Source: Bradyrhizobium sp. WBOS07 (GTDB lineage Bacteria; Pseudomonadota; Alphaproteobacteria; Rhizobiales; Xanthobacteraceae). From it: 64,000 nt of DNA. The notes beneath the pieces were generated by a model. The model was not told the origin of the DNA. It searched no databases and saw only the letters and a list, made by a program, of their open reading frames with translations. Of the stretch, positions 8,425-16,216 are shown one piece after another. Location: contig NZ_CP029008.1 of assembly GCF_024585165.1 (NCBI RefSeq), forward strand, positions 6,467,501-6,531,500, written 5' to 3'. Each line of letters opens with the position of its first letter. Position 1 is the stretch's first letter. The position numbers were made by a program, and so were the translations under genes.

Positions 8425-9564
8425 TCAGCCGTACAGATACCCGACCGGCTTGCCTTCGGTCCGCAGCGGACGGACATCACTGTGGGTGATGATCTGACCG
8501 GCAAGGCCGTCGATCTCGTCACGCTGCGCAGGCGTCCAGCTGCGCAGCTCGTTCATGCCCTTGAGCAGGCCGAGGCGGAGCAACTGGGTATTTTCGCCGA
8601 GGCCGACGAGCCTGATCGAATCCTTACCCGCCGTCACGACGTCGCCGGCGGCGAGCTCGAAGGTCTCGCCAGCTCTCTTCCTGAATTCGGCTGAGCCGCG
8701 AATGACCCGGTAGATCACGACCTCGCCCTTCGCCAAGCAGGTCGCATCGGCGGCGATCGACGTGCTCTTCGGCAGCAGCGACTGGCCGCGCGGATCGGTT
8801 GCGATGATGTGGCCGGTGACGAGATGGCCGCTCGGGCCTTCGATGCCGATATCGCGCAGATAAACCGGCATGGCCGATTTGACGGAGCCATCGGTGAGCG
8901 GCTTGAACAGCGCATCCAGCGCCAGCGGATCCTGCAGCCAGAAGCCGGCATCGGCCGGCCGGTTGTGAAGCTTGTGGCTCCAGGCCACGCGCGGCGTCTC
9001 GGCCTCGTTGATCTGGTCCGGACCCACGATGGTCGGATTCGGAAAGGTGGTGGGATCGGTGATGAAGGCTTCGAGGAATTTGCCCGAATAGCCCATCGAG
9101 ATCGGGTCGGGCACCACTGTCTGGGGCGTCTTCAGGTTCTCTTCGGTCGACAGGCCCGACCAGGTATAGAACAGCTGGCGATGCACGATCGCGCTTTGCA
9201 GCATCACCGCGCCAGGGCCGACATTATAGAAGCGCCCGTCATAGTCGAAGGTGAACGCGCCTGAGGTGACCAGCACGAGCTGAAAGCCGCCGGGCGGAAG
9301 ATGCAGATGGAAATCGGTGGGACCGGTGTCGGGACGGTAGATCGGCAGATTGGTCGCGACTTCGTGCAGCAGGAAGGTTTCGTTGTTGGCGTGAAAGCCT
9401 TCGTTGGCGCGATTGTAGAGCGCTTGCGGACGATACGTCGCCTCGAACTTCGCATTCCGGTCGCGATCGATTGCGACGAAGTCCTGGATGTTGAGGCGAA
9501 GCGGCACGCCATTCGGATGAGTCAGGCCGATCGTCTTGAGATCGCCCGCAGCATGCACGTTCAT
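8425..9564 (-). CDS. Bicupin-like protein of unknown function
   Basis: I do not recognise this 379-residue protein beyond the cupin fold. The N-terminal half has a likely metal-binding barrel with FHLHLPPGG (two His near residues 86 and 88) and a later His in SAIVHRQ (about 118). The C-terminal half has a second barrel-like stretch (VVIYRVIRGSAEFRKR, then FELAAGDVV) that lacks the His pair and may be structural only. Homogentisate dioxygenase-like or other ring-cleaving cupins are possible relatives, but I see no decisive motif. The start is ATG 9564, with GGAGA 6 bases upstream; the longer frame to 9642 lacks a ribosome site. Confidence 0.7.
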   Translation of the reverse strand: MNVHAAGDLKTIGLTHPNGVPLRLNIQDFVAIDRDRNAKFEATYRPQALYNRANEGFHANNETFLLHEVATNLPIYRPDTGPTDFHLHLPPGGFQLVLVTSGAFTFDYDGRFYNVGPGAVMLQSAIVHRQLFYTWSGLSTEENLKTPQTVVPDPISMGYSGKFLEAFITDPTTFPNPTIVGPDQINEAETPRVAWSHKLHNRPADAGFWLQDPLALDALFKPLTDGSVKSAMPVYLRDIGIEGPSGHLVTGHIIATDPRGQSLLPKSTSIAADATCLAKGEVVIYRVIRGSAEFRKRAGETFELAAGDVVTAGKDSIRLVGLGENTQLLRLGLLKGMNELRSWTPAQRDEIDGLAGQIITHSDVRPLRTEGKPVGYLYG

Positions 9565-9901
9565 GACGTTCTCCGCTCTGCGCCGTTGCTTCGCTCGCAA
9601 CTTCATTGCGAATTTCGGGCCAGTCGGTTGACGAAGCGTCAAGCGAGCCCGGCGCGGCGATGCAGGCGTGCCTGGGCAGAAGCAAATTCGATGGTTGCAC
9701 GGGACGTTAGATCGATGGCTGGGTCTGATCGTCAGGCGCCGGTGCGAGGGGGGCGTGCTTCCGGGGCGCGACGGCAGCTGTCTAATTTGTCAGCAAGCTT
9801 CGCCAATGCGTGCAGCGCGTCGGGGAAAAGCGAGTGCGATGCGGGTCTTGGGATGCGGGTCTTGGGATGAGCGAAAACGCCGGGTCTAGGCCTCGCGGCG
9901 A
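9565..9901. other. Intergenic region without a recognised gene
   Basis: This divergent spacer lies between the bicupin gene (minus) and the LexA-box gene (plus). I see no credible coding sequence in either direction. A short direct repeat of GGATGCGGGTCTTG-like sequence lies near 9836-9868. It should contain the bicupin promoter, but I cannot place it. Confidence 0.5.
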
Positions 9902-9930
9902 TTGACAGATTGTTCATGTTTTGTTCTTAT
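9902..9930 (+). promoter_or_regulatory. Promoter overlapped by an alphaproteobacterial LexA (SOS) box
   Basis: A consensus -35 TTGACA (9902-9907) and a -10-like TCTTAT (9925-9930) are 17 bases apart. Between and across them lies GTTC-N7-GTTC (GTTC at 9912-9915 and 9923-9926), the direct-repeat box bound by LexA in alphaproteobacteria. A repressor bound here would block RNA polymerase. The gene at 9955 starts about 18 bases after the expected transcription start. The motif match is exact; in vivo LexA binding is inferred. Confidence 0.7.
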
Positions 9931-9954
9931 GCTGTCTCCGAGATGGAGGCAGCC

Positions 9955-10263
9955 ATGGACCACCGTATCAGCGAAATTCGGAGAACAATCAGGGCGCTTC
10001 GCGTCAGCATGCGCGAAGCCGAGGCGATCATGCACGAGCAGATCAACCGCGATGAGGATTGCAGCTTCGTGGCGCAGGAAGTCATCAAGATGCGCGCGGT
10101 CATGAGCTTGCTCGCGAAGGAGCGGATCGCGCTCGGCGATCACGAGCCGATCCTCGTGAACAATTTCTTCATCCCGCGGCGCCGGCCGGCGCGAAAGCCG
10201 GTCGCGGCGCTTTCACCCGCCGCCGAATCCGTGTTCCGTCCGCGCCAGGTGGCGCGGGCCTGA
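9955..10263 (+). CDS. Hypothetical protein, candidate SOS-regulated gene
   Basis: A 102-residue protein that I do not recognise. The start ATG 9955 is set by GGAGG at 9945-9949, 5 bases upstream. Residues about 1-60 are strongly helical and charged (ISEIRRTIRALRVSMREAEA, then KMRAVMSLLAKERIAL), looking like a short coiled coil or helical hairpin; the C-terminus is Pro/Arg-rich (FIPRRRPARKP). No membrane segment or signal peptide is visible. The promoter carries a GTTC-N7-GTTC LexA box, so it is probably induced by DNA damage. A role in the damage response, for example as an inhibitor or adaptor, is only a guess from regulation. Confidence 0.7.
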   Translation: MDHRISEIRRTIRALRVSMREAEAIMHEQINRDEDCSFVAQEVIKMRAVMSLLAKERIALGDHEPILVNNFFIPRRRPARKPVAALSPAAESVFRPRQVARA

Positions 10264-10276
10264 GGCGGAGGGCGCC

Positions 10277-10462
10277 TCAATCGAAGGCGCGGGGCGCGGC
10301 CCGATCCGGCTTGCCGGCCGGGCTGTCCGCCCACTTTGCCATCTCCATCGTCCGCGCATCGACGCCCTCGCACCACAAGCAGCCTGGCCGCGCGCGGTCC
10401 TTCTCGGACAGGATCGGAACCAGGCTGTGGCCGCAACCGGTGCACCAGGCGATGTCAGTCAT
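10277..10462 (-). CDS. Small zinc-ribbon-like protein
   Basis: A 61-residue protein with two CxxC pairs (WCTGCG near residue 8 and CLWCEG near residue 29), the spacing expected of a four-Cys zinc ribbon or knuckle. The C-terminus is polar and probably disordered. I choose ATG 10462, which has GGGGGAA just upstream, over the frame start at 10474. It faces the LexA-box gene with a 13-base gap between the two stops. Zinc binding is inferred from the Cys spacing; the role is unknown. Confidence 0.6.
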   Translation of the reverse strand: MTDIAWCTGCGHSLVPILSEKDRARPGCLWCEGVDARTMEMAKWADSPAGKPDRAAPRAFD

Positions 10463-10525
10463 GCATTCCCCCACGGCCTACCAAATTCAGAAATGACGTT
10501 CTCGTTCGCAAAGCTTGCGCGGCCG

Positions 10526-11755
10526 CTACGACGGCGCAGGAGCGCTGCGTTGGACAGGCGCGCTCGTTCCGGACAGGGTAGATGTAGCGATCCATCGTGA
10601 CACGGCTGTGATGTCGTCGCCGTTGTCGCGATAGGCGCGAAGCTGGAATTCGGCCGAGCTGCCGCGGTCGACGATGACGCGGCAATGCTCGATCTCGGCG
10701 GTACACCCCAGCAGGTCGGCGTCCTCGGCGGTGGCGTCGATGATCCGGGAGAGCATCTCCGAAATCGTGACCGCTCCTTCCCGGGAGGCGAAGATGCAAT
10801 CGGTCCCGTAGCGCTGGGCGCGCCATTTGTTCTCCACCGCGATGGCGCGGTCGACCGCCGTGACCTCCTTCGACAAATGAGGCCGCAGATAGAGGTGACG
10901 CGTCAGGCAGCGATAGAGCGAGGCGATGGCAACGGCATCGTCGACGAAGGTGCAGGTGTCGGGCGCTCGCAGCTCGAGTGTCGGGTGCCGCATCGAAGGA
11001 CGCATCGCCCACCAGATGTGGCTCTCGTCAGGGATGACGCCGGAGCGCTGCAAGGCGCCGACATATTCGTCGTAGTCCCGACGGCTCTCGAACAGTTCGG
11101 GCAGGCCGGTGCGAGGCAGCTCGGAATAGGCCGCGAGGCGGTAGCCCTTCAGCCCGGTCTTGTGCGAAGCCCAGAACGGCGAGGATGCCGACAGCGCGAT
11201 GAACAGCGGCAGGTGCGGCAGCATTGCCCGCATCACCGCCATGCGCTTCTCGGGATCCGGCAACTGAACATGCACATGCATACCGCACATCATGTTGCGA
11301 TGGCCGATGCTGCGCAGATCCTCGATCATCTCCTCATAGCGCGGTTTCGGGCTCGGCTGCGACATGCGCCAGACCGCCGTCGGGTGGGTGCCGCAGGCCA
11401 TGATCACGAAGCCATATTGCGCGGCGACATTCGCGACTTCGCGCCGCAGGAAGCGCAGCTCTTCGCGGGCGTCGTTGACGTCGACGTGAACGTTGGTGGC
11501 GACCTCGAGCTGGGATTGCAGCATCTCGCGCATGGCCTGGCCCCCGGTCGACCAGTTCGCCGATTCGAACAGCTCGTTGGGAGTCTGGATCGCGACCTCG
11601 AGGCTGCGGCGGTCGGCCAGGAAATACTCTTCCTCGATGCCGAAGGAATAGTCGGTGGCCTTGCCGCGTCCGCCGGCGGAACGGATGACGACGTGCTGCT
11701 TGTCGTCGGAAGAATCGAGACGCAGCAGTTTCAAAACGTCGGAAGCGATTGACAT
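10526..11755 (-). CDS. Carboxylate-amine ligase, glutamate-cysteine ligase 2 family (YbdK-like)
   Basis: Member of the GCS2/YbdK family of ATP-dependent carboxylate-amine ligases, relatives of gamma-glutamylcysteine synthetase. The 409-residue protein has the N-terminal FGIEEEYFL motif (catalytic Glu cluster, near residue 38), MCGMHVHVQ (about 158), the substrate region MRHPTLELRAPD and the C-terminal VENKWRAQRYG segment. E. coli YbdK has weak Glu-Cys ligase activity; the natural substrate of this clade is not established. The start is ATG 11755. A class II amidotransferase ends 21 bases upstream on the same strand, so the two form an operon that may add and remove gamma-glutamyl groups. Confidence 0.85.
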   Translation of the reverse strand: MSIASDVLKLLRLDSSDDKQHVVIRSAGGRGKATDYSFGIEEEYFLADRRSLEVAIQTPNELFESANWSTGGQAMREMLQSQLEVATNVHVDVNDAREELRFLRREVANVAAQYGFVIMACGTHPTAVWRMSQPSPKPRYEEMIEDLRSIGHRNMMCGMHVHVQLPDPEKRMAVMRAMLPHLPLFIALSASSPFWASHKTGLKGYRLAAYSELPRTGLPELFESRRDYDEYVGALQRSGVIPDESHIWWAMRPSMRHPTLELRAPDTCTFVDDAVAIASLYRCLTRHLYLRPHLSKEVTAVDRAIAVENKWRAQRYGTDCIFASREGAVTISEMLSRIIDATAEDADLLGCTAEIEHCRVIVDRGSSAEFQLRAYRDNGDDITAVSRWIATSTLSGTSAPVQRSAPAPS

Positions 11756-11776
11756 TGGTCCCACCCGGCAAAGGAA

Positions 11777-12604
11777 CTATCTGCGGGCGATAATCCTTTT
11801 GACCGGAACCGGTTCCGCATCGCTCTCACCGGAAATTGCAAGCTCGAACGGAACAATCTTTGCGCTCTCGGATGCACGCGCGATCAACGCGTGATTGGGA
11901 GGCACCTCGATCCAATCCGATTCCTTGTCGAACGGCTCGGAGACGACGATGACCTCGCCGGCGTCCTCGCGAAAATAGAGCGTGTTCGCGGCGTCGTTGA
12001 CCGCGACGCGGAAGGCGTAGAGATCCCTGCCGTTGGCGATCGCACTGGTGAAGCGGAGCCGTTCGCGAAGCTGGCCTTCATTGACGAGACCGACGAGCGC
12101 TTGCAGCACGCGCCGCGTCGCCTCAAGCGGATCGCTGTCGAGGCCGGCCCCCATCATCGCCAGGAACACGGCTTCGGAGTCGGTCGTGCCCAGCCGCGAC
12201 GGGTAATAGTCGTTAGGAATGAGCGCCTCGACCTTGCGCCGCAGCCGATTCCAGCTTCCGACGAATCCGTTGTGCATGAACATCCAGTGCCCGCAGGCAA
12301 ACGGATGGCAATTCTGCCGCGTCACCGCCGTGCCGGTGGCGGCGCGCACATGAGCAAAGAACAAATGCGAGCGCAGGTGCCGGCAGAGGTAGCGCAAATT
12401 CTCGTCGGACCACGCCGGGCGCGTCTCGCGATAAAGGCCCGGCTCAGGATGCTCGCCGTACCAGCCGAGACCAAAGCCGTCGCCGTTCGAGCCCGCCGTC
12501 GATTGCAGCGAGCGGATGCTCTGCGCGACCAGGGAATGTTCGGGTTCGGTGACATAAGGCTCGAACGACGTCGTCTCGCCCCGGTATGCGATCCAGCGGC
12601 ACAT
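11777..12604 (-). CDS. Class II glutamine amidotransferase (YafJ/EgtC-like)
   Basis: An N-terminal-nucleophile hydrolase of 275 residues. Met1-Cys2 (MCRWIAYRG) supplies the catalytic Cys after Met removal. Further family marks are NGDGFGLGWYG near residue 40, FFAHVRAATG near residue 82, the NCHPF loop and FMHNGFVGSW, which places the catalytic Asn/Gly. Stand-alone proteins of this type hydrolyse gamma-glutamyl amide bonds; EgtC does so in ergothioneine synthesis. It is the first gene of a two-gene operon with the YbdK-like ligase. The ATG is fixed by the conserved Cys2 and has AGGA 8 bases upstream. Substrate unknown. Confidence 0.87.
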   Translation of the reverse strand: MCRWIAYRGETTSFEPYVTEPEHSLVAQSIRSLQSTAGSNGDGFGLGWYGEHPEPGLYRETRPAWSDENLRYLCRHLRSHLFFAHVRAATGTAVTRQNCHPFACGHWMFMHNGFVGSWNRLRRKVEALIPNDYYPSRLGTTDSEAVFLAMMGAGLDSDPLEATRRVLQALVGLVNEGQLRERLRFTSAIANGRDLYAFRVAVNDAANTLYFREDAGEVIVVSEPFDKESDWIEVPPNHALIARASESAKIVPFELAISGESDAEPVPVKRIIARR

Positions 12605-12640
12605 AGGTGTATCCTGTCGGGAGATGCCGTGATGTGCGGT

Positions 12641-12666
12641 AACTCATTGGCCTGCATGATAGTTCC
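12641..12666 (-). promoter_or_regulatory. Possible EcfG-type (general stress) promoter
   Basis: On the minus strand, GGAAC (12666-12662) is followed after 17 bases by AGTT (12644-12641), close to the alphaproteobacterial EcfG sigma pattern GGAAC-N16/17-CGTT. The -10 differs at one base. It would place the transcript start roughly 30 bases before the amidotransferase gene. This is a weak pattern match only. Confidence 0.35.
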
Positions 12667-12831
12667 TGACCGCTGGCGAGCTGCCCGCCAAGTTCTGCTA
12701 GTGCATACGGCCGCAGGACGAGCGTCGCGGTCGCTGACAAGTGTGTGGTAGCCACGGAGTTATTGCCAAAGAGAAAGGGCCAGCGTGTAGCTGACCCTTC
12801 TGCAGCACTGCAACGGTTCACAAGAAAGCGC

Positions 12832-13086
12832 TCACTTCTTGCACTTCTTGGCCGCCTCTTTGTCCGCATACGGACCACAATTGTAGGCGTTGGTCAGTTC
12901 GTCCATGGTCTGCGGCCAGCTATCCATGGAGCCCGCCCGGGCACCATTCTGGGGCGTGCCGAGCTGGCTGATTCCCCCGTTCTTCACCTGCTGGGAATGA
13001 CGTGGGTCTGCTTGTGCATCAACCGCGAAAGATGCGGAGAGAAAACCGGCAGCAAGAAGGCCGACGAACAGCGTCTTGGTAATCAT
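12832..13086 (-). CDS. Small secreted protein, unknown function
   Basis: An 84-residue protein with a typical signal peptide (MITKTLFVGLLAAGFLSASF, cleavage probably after VDAQA near residue 26). The mature part is short and polar, with two Cys residues near the C-terminus (YNCGPYADKEAAKKCKK) that could form a disulfide in the periplasm. I choose ATG 13086 because AAAGGA sits 8 bases upstream and it gives a proper signal peptide. It is a single gene between the amidotransferase operon and the GlcG-like gene. Confidence 0.75.
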   Translation of the reverse strand: MITKTLFVGLLAAGFLSASFAVDAQADPRHSQQVKNGGISQLGTPQNGARAGSMDSWPQTMDELTNAYNCGPYADKEAAKKCKK

Positions 13087-13460
13087 GGTTTTGTCCTTTT
13101 GGAGTTTGAGTTCAGACATCCGTTGGTGGCTACGCAAATCGGATGGGTTCGAGATCAGCGCGGATGGCGTGACCGACATCACAATCAGCGATCAGCGATC
13201 AGTATTGTTGCCACGCGCGGCGCACGATCGATCGAACCGAGCATTCAGATGCTGCCACGTCCGCTTTTGGCCCATCAACGAAGTAGCTGCTCACCTTCGT
13301 TGAAGTCCGCTCGGTGACGCATTGCGGACCAGATCTGCTCAGGTTGAGGTCTTCGCATTTTGACCCGAAGCGGATCATCGTCTCCGGCTGCACTCGTCAA
13401 TTCGCTAGTACTGCGCTAAGATTGCAATCTTTGGTTATTCCAAGATAGGGAGGAAGTTCA
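13087..13460. promoter_or_regulatory. Divergent intergenic region with a 14-bp palindrome
   Basis: No gene is visible here. The notable element is a perfect 14-base palindrome AAGATTGCAATCTT at 13418-13431, about 30 bases upstream of the GlcG-like gene's GTG start. That is a likely operator position. There is also a short tandem run of GATCAGC units near 13187-13202. No convincing -35/-10 pair was found. Confidence 0.5.
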
Positions 13461-13985
13461 GTGGGATTTCGTACTCTTGCAAGATTGTTATCCACATGCG
13501 CCCTGATCCCGATCGGAGCAGCATTGGCGCAACAACCGCTTCCGCCGGGGGTGCCAGAGAAGATGCCCGCGGATATCCCTTATGGCACGCCTATATCGAT
13601 GGAGTTGGCCCGCCAAGCGGTAGACGCTGCAGTCTCTGACGCCGCCAAGCGCGGCTGGAAAATGTCTGTCGCTGTTGTATCTCCATCGGGAGATTTGACC
13701 CACCTTGTGAAGATGGATGACGCCATGCTCGCATCGCCATCAATCGCTCAAAACAAGGCGCGTACCGCTGCTCAGTTTCGGCGTGACACCAAGATCCTGT
13801 TCGATCTCACCGAGACCGGTCATAACTACGTGATGACACTCGACCGCACTCTAGTGGCCTCACCTGGCGGCCTGCCAATTATCCTTGAAGGCAAACTCAT
13901 CGGTGCGATCGGTTGCAGCGGTGGCACTGGACCGCAGGACGCCGTCGTCTGTCAGGCCGGCGTTGATGCATTCAATCGTCGCTGA
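13461..13985 (+). CDS. Exported GlcG/HbpS family heme-binding-like protein
   Basis: A 174-residue protein of the GlcG/HbpS family (formerly DUF336). The N-terminus is a signal peptide ending near AALAQ (residue 23). Family signatures are ARQAVDAAVSDAAKRGWKMS, VAVVSPSGDLTHLVKMDDA, the SIAQNKARTAAQF helix and the C-terminal GAIGCSGGTGPQDAVVCQAG. Streptomyces HbpS binds heme and senses redox stress, but many family members are uncharacterised and this one could bind another ligand. The start is GTG 13461, with a strong GGGAGGAAG site. It is a single gene with a palindromic operator candidate just upstream. Confidence 0.85.
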   Translation: MGFRTLARLLSTCALIPIGAALAQQPLPPGVPEKMPADIPYGTPISMELARQAVDAAVSDAAKRGWKMSVAVVSPSGDLTHLVKMDDAMLASPSIAQNKARTAAQFRRDTKILFDLTETGHNYVMTLDRTLVASPGGLPIILEGKLIGAIGCSGGTGPQDAVVCQAGVDAFNRR

Positions 13986-14703
13986 GCGAAAAGAACTGCC
14001 GGCCCGGTACAAATTTCGGGCCGGCGGTCATTCAATAGGCGAGCCAAGCAACTTCCGCCTTTTGCCCGTGGCCCACGGAAAAGATGTGGCTGGCAATCTG
14101 TCTAGAATTGCCAGCTATGAACCCGATGCGTCCGACGGCACGCTGATCGAGCCGCCCGCCGATGGTCCACCGCCGAAGACAGGCGCATCGAGCGATTGAC
14201 GCAGCAAGCTTACGCGCAGGGTCATCAGCACCGTCCGACTTTGACGACGTCGCACGCAAGGCGGTTGAAGCGCTTGTCAGGGGTGAACGCGTGGCGGTTC
14301 GCTCTTACGCAAGCTGACATCGTACGTTGCGGCGTCGATCGCCAGGCAGTCATCCGTCGAGGCTCGGATTGCAACGCCACTGCATCCAGATCTGACGCCC
14401 GGATGACGGGTTTGGAAAGTGTCGCTCCCTCGGTCCGTTCCGACATATATGGAACCGATGCGGCGGCTGGTCGCACTCATCTTGCCTTGATTCCGACAGG
14501 CACACCTATATTTCTGGTACGAACAAGAATCCGGGCCCCTCTGGCGAGGACGCCGACAATGTCGGCAAACCTCGTGATGTCGGATGACCTGTCCCGCGCG
14601 AATGCGATGGATTGGCCGATCGTCGGGCCCTTGATGTTCTCTCCGACTCCATCGACCCCCATCGCAGCTCCGTGCGGCCATTTCGCAAGACCAGGGAGCA
14701 ACG
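13986..14703. other. 718-bp stretch without a convincing gene
   Basis: I find no open frame here with a ribosome site and family character on either strand. A minus-strand frame around 14477-14725 contains a hydrophobic stretch ending in a stop that faintly resembles the start of an ABC1/UbiB-type kinase, but the match is too weak to call. The base composition is a little less GC-rich than the flanks, which would fit decayed or acquired sequence. Confidence 0.4.
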
Positions 14704-15183
14704 ATGTCCGACGCCAAGCATTCAAATCCCATCGAGATCGAGATCGAGATCGCAGAGCCGTCCAGCCTGAACGAGCAGGCCGCGGCTGCGCTGGTGATCG
14801 CCGGCGCGCTCGTCGCCGTGGCCGACCGGCAGGTTTCGCCGGTCGAGCGCGACGAGGTGATCCGATTCATCAGGGATCGCGGCTTGGCGCCGCATCTCGA
14901 CGACGAGAGGCTGTTTGCAATGTTCGACGCACTCGCCGAACGGCTGGAGGAACCGGATTTCGCCAATGTCGTGATCGACACGCTGCGGCCGGTCTCGGAC
15001 ATGCCGTTGTCGTCACATCTGATGGAACTGTCGCAGCGGGTCGCGGCCGCAGACCAGGACGTCCATCCCCACGAAGTGCAGGCGATCAAATTGTTGCGCC
15101 TGCTGACGTTGGCGCTGCCGCGCGCGAAGCCGATCCCGTCGGGTCAGGCGCGCACCGAACGGCAACTGGCCACAGAGGAGTAA
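14704..15183 (+). CDS. TerB-like tellurite resistance family protein
   Basis: A 159-residue acidic cytoplasmic protein with a TerB-like helical fold. Its LVIAGALVAVADRQVSPVE segment near residue 30 and AAADQDVHPHEVQAIKLLR near residue 118 are the two repeated helix-Asp-helix units typical of TerB, which binds metal through acidic residues. The N-terminus has a short run of alternating Ile/Glu. It is the first of three closely spaced genes (TerB-like, TM protein, TerC), suggesting one membrane-associated stress module. The family call is fairly firm; an actual role in tellurite resistance is not implied. Confidence 0.8.
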   Translation: MSDAKHSNPIEIEIEIAEPSSLNEQAAAALVIAGALVAVADRQVSPVERDEVIRFIRDRGLAPHLDDERLFAMFDALAERLEEPDFANVVIDTLRPVSDMPLSSHLMELSQRVAAADQDVHPHEVQAIKLLRLLTLALPRAKPIPSGQARTERQLATEE

Positions 15184-15185
15184 GC

Positions 15186-15548
15186 ATGGGCGCAGCATCG
15201 AACGGGCGTACGCGTGAGGCCACGGGTCCCGCCAGTGAGCTGGCGGGCGGTGACCCGCGCCTCGACAAGCTCGTCGATCGACTGCCGCCGCGCATGGGTG
15301 ATACCGTCACCTATCTGCTCAAACCGTCGAGCCGCTGGGTCAGAATTCCCTCCGGCGCGCTGCTCATCTTCGGCGGCGTGTTGTCCTTCCTTCCGATTCT
15401 CGGTGTCTGGATGCTCCCGCTCGGCCTGGCTCTGCTCGCCGAGGACGTCCCTGCGCTGCGCACCTCCCGTTCAAAAGTCTTCGACTGGATCGAGCGCCGC
15501 AAGCCGCATTGGCTCGAATCGTCGGCTTCTAGGAATGATCAATCATGA
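15186..15548 (+). CDS. Small membrane protein, unknown function
   Basis: A 120-residue protein with a polar N-terminus and one or two membrane segments around residues 55-83 (IPSGALLIFGGVLSFLPILG, then WMLPLGLALLAEDV). A charged C-terminus (FDWIERRKPHWL) follows. The start ATG 15186 lies 2 bases after the TerB-like stop, with GAGGAG 5 bases upstream; its stop overlaps the terC start (ATGA), so translation of the three genes is coupled. I do not recognise a named family. It is probably an inner-membrane accessory of the TerB/TerC module. Confidence 0.75.
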   Translation: MGAASNGRTREATGPASELAGGDPRLDKLVDRLPPRMGDTVTYLLKPSSRWVRIPSGALLIFGGVLSFLPILGVWMLPLGLALLAEDVPALRTSRSKVFDWIERRKPHWLESSASRNDQS

Positions 15549-16183
15549 CTGAACTCATCACCGCCGAAGCGCTGACCGCGCTGTTCCAAGTCATCCTGAT
15601 CGACCTCGTTCTCGCCGGCGACAACGCCGTCGTCATCGGCCTTGCCGCAGCGGGATTGCCGGCCGAGCAGCGCCGCCGCGCCATCATCGTCGGCATCGCT
15701 GCCGCCACCGCGCTGCGCATCGCCTTTGCCGGCGTCGCGACCCAACTGCTGCAGGTCATCGGCCTCTTGCTTGCCGGCGGCGTGCTGCTGCTCTGGGTGT
15801 GCTGGAAGATGTGGCGCGAGCTGCGCGAGCAGTCTGCGCATTCGCGGCAACTCGCCTTCAGCCACGGCGGCAGCCAGGACGCTGCCCCGGTGCAGTCAAA
15901 GACCTTCGGCCAGGCCGCGTTGCAGATCATTGCAGCCGACGTCTCGATGTCGCTCGACAACGTGCTCGCGGTCGCGGGCGCCGCGCGCGAGCACCCTTAC
16001 ATCCTCGCTTTCGGCCTGTTGCTCTCGGTCGCGATGATGGGCGTCGCCGCCGATCTGCTCGGCCGCGTGCTCCAGAAACAGCGCTGGGTCGCCTATGTCG
16101 GTCTTGCCATCATCATTTACGTCGCCTTCGAGATGATCTATCGGGGTTCGCTCGAGCTCGCGCCTGTGATCGCGAGTCTCTGA
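15545..16183 (+). CDS. TerC family integral membrane protein (YjbE-like)
   Basis: A 212-residue polytopic membrane protein of the TerC family. Two conserved acidic membrane motifs are visible: LIDLVLAGDNAVVIGLAA in the first helices and ADVSMSLDNVLAVAGAA past the middle. These Asp/Asn residues probably bind or move a cation; family members are linked to metal, often manganese, export. About six to seven helices are expected. It overlaps the upstream small membrane gene by 4 bases (ATGA). The family is certain; the transported ion is not shown by the sequence. Confidence 0.92.
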   Translation: MTELITAEALTALFQVILIDLVLAGDNAVVIGLAAAGLPAEQRRRAIIVGIAAATALRIAFAGVATQLLQVIGLLLAGGVLLLWVCWKMWRELREQSAHSRQLAFSHGGSQDAAPVQSKTFGQAALQIIAADVSMSLDNVLAVAGAAREHPYILAFGLLLSVAMMGVAADLLGRVLQKQRWVAYVGLAIIIYVAFEMIYRGSLELAPVIASL

Positions 16184-16216
16184 GGCAGCATGCCTGCTTG
16201 CAACCCGGAGTGATCC

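Noticed and set aside
14477..14725. Possible remnant of an ABC1/UbiB-type kinase N-terminus on the minus strand
   Set aside because: Only one short hydrophobic stretch resembles the family, it ends in a stop, and no continuation was found in other frames.
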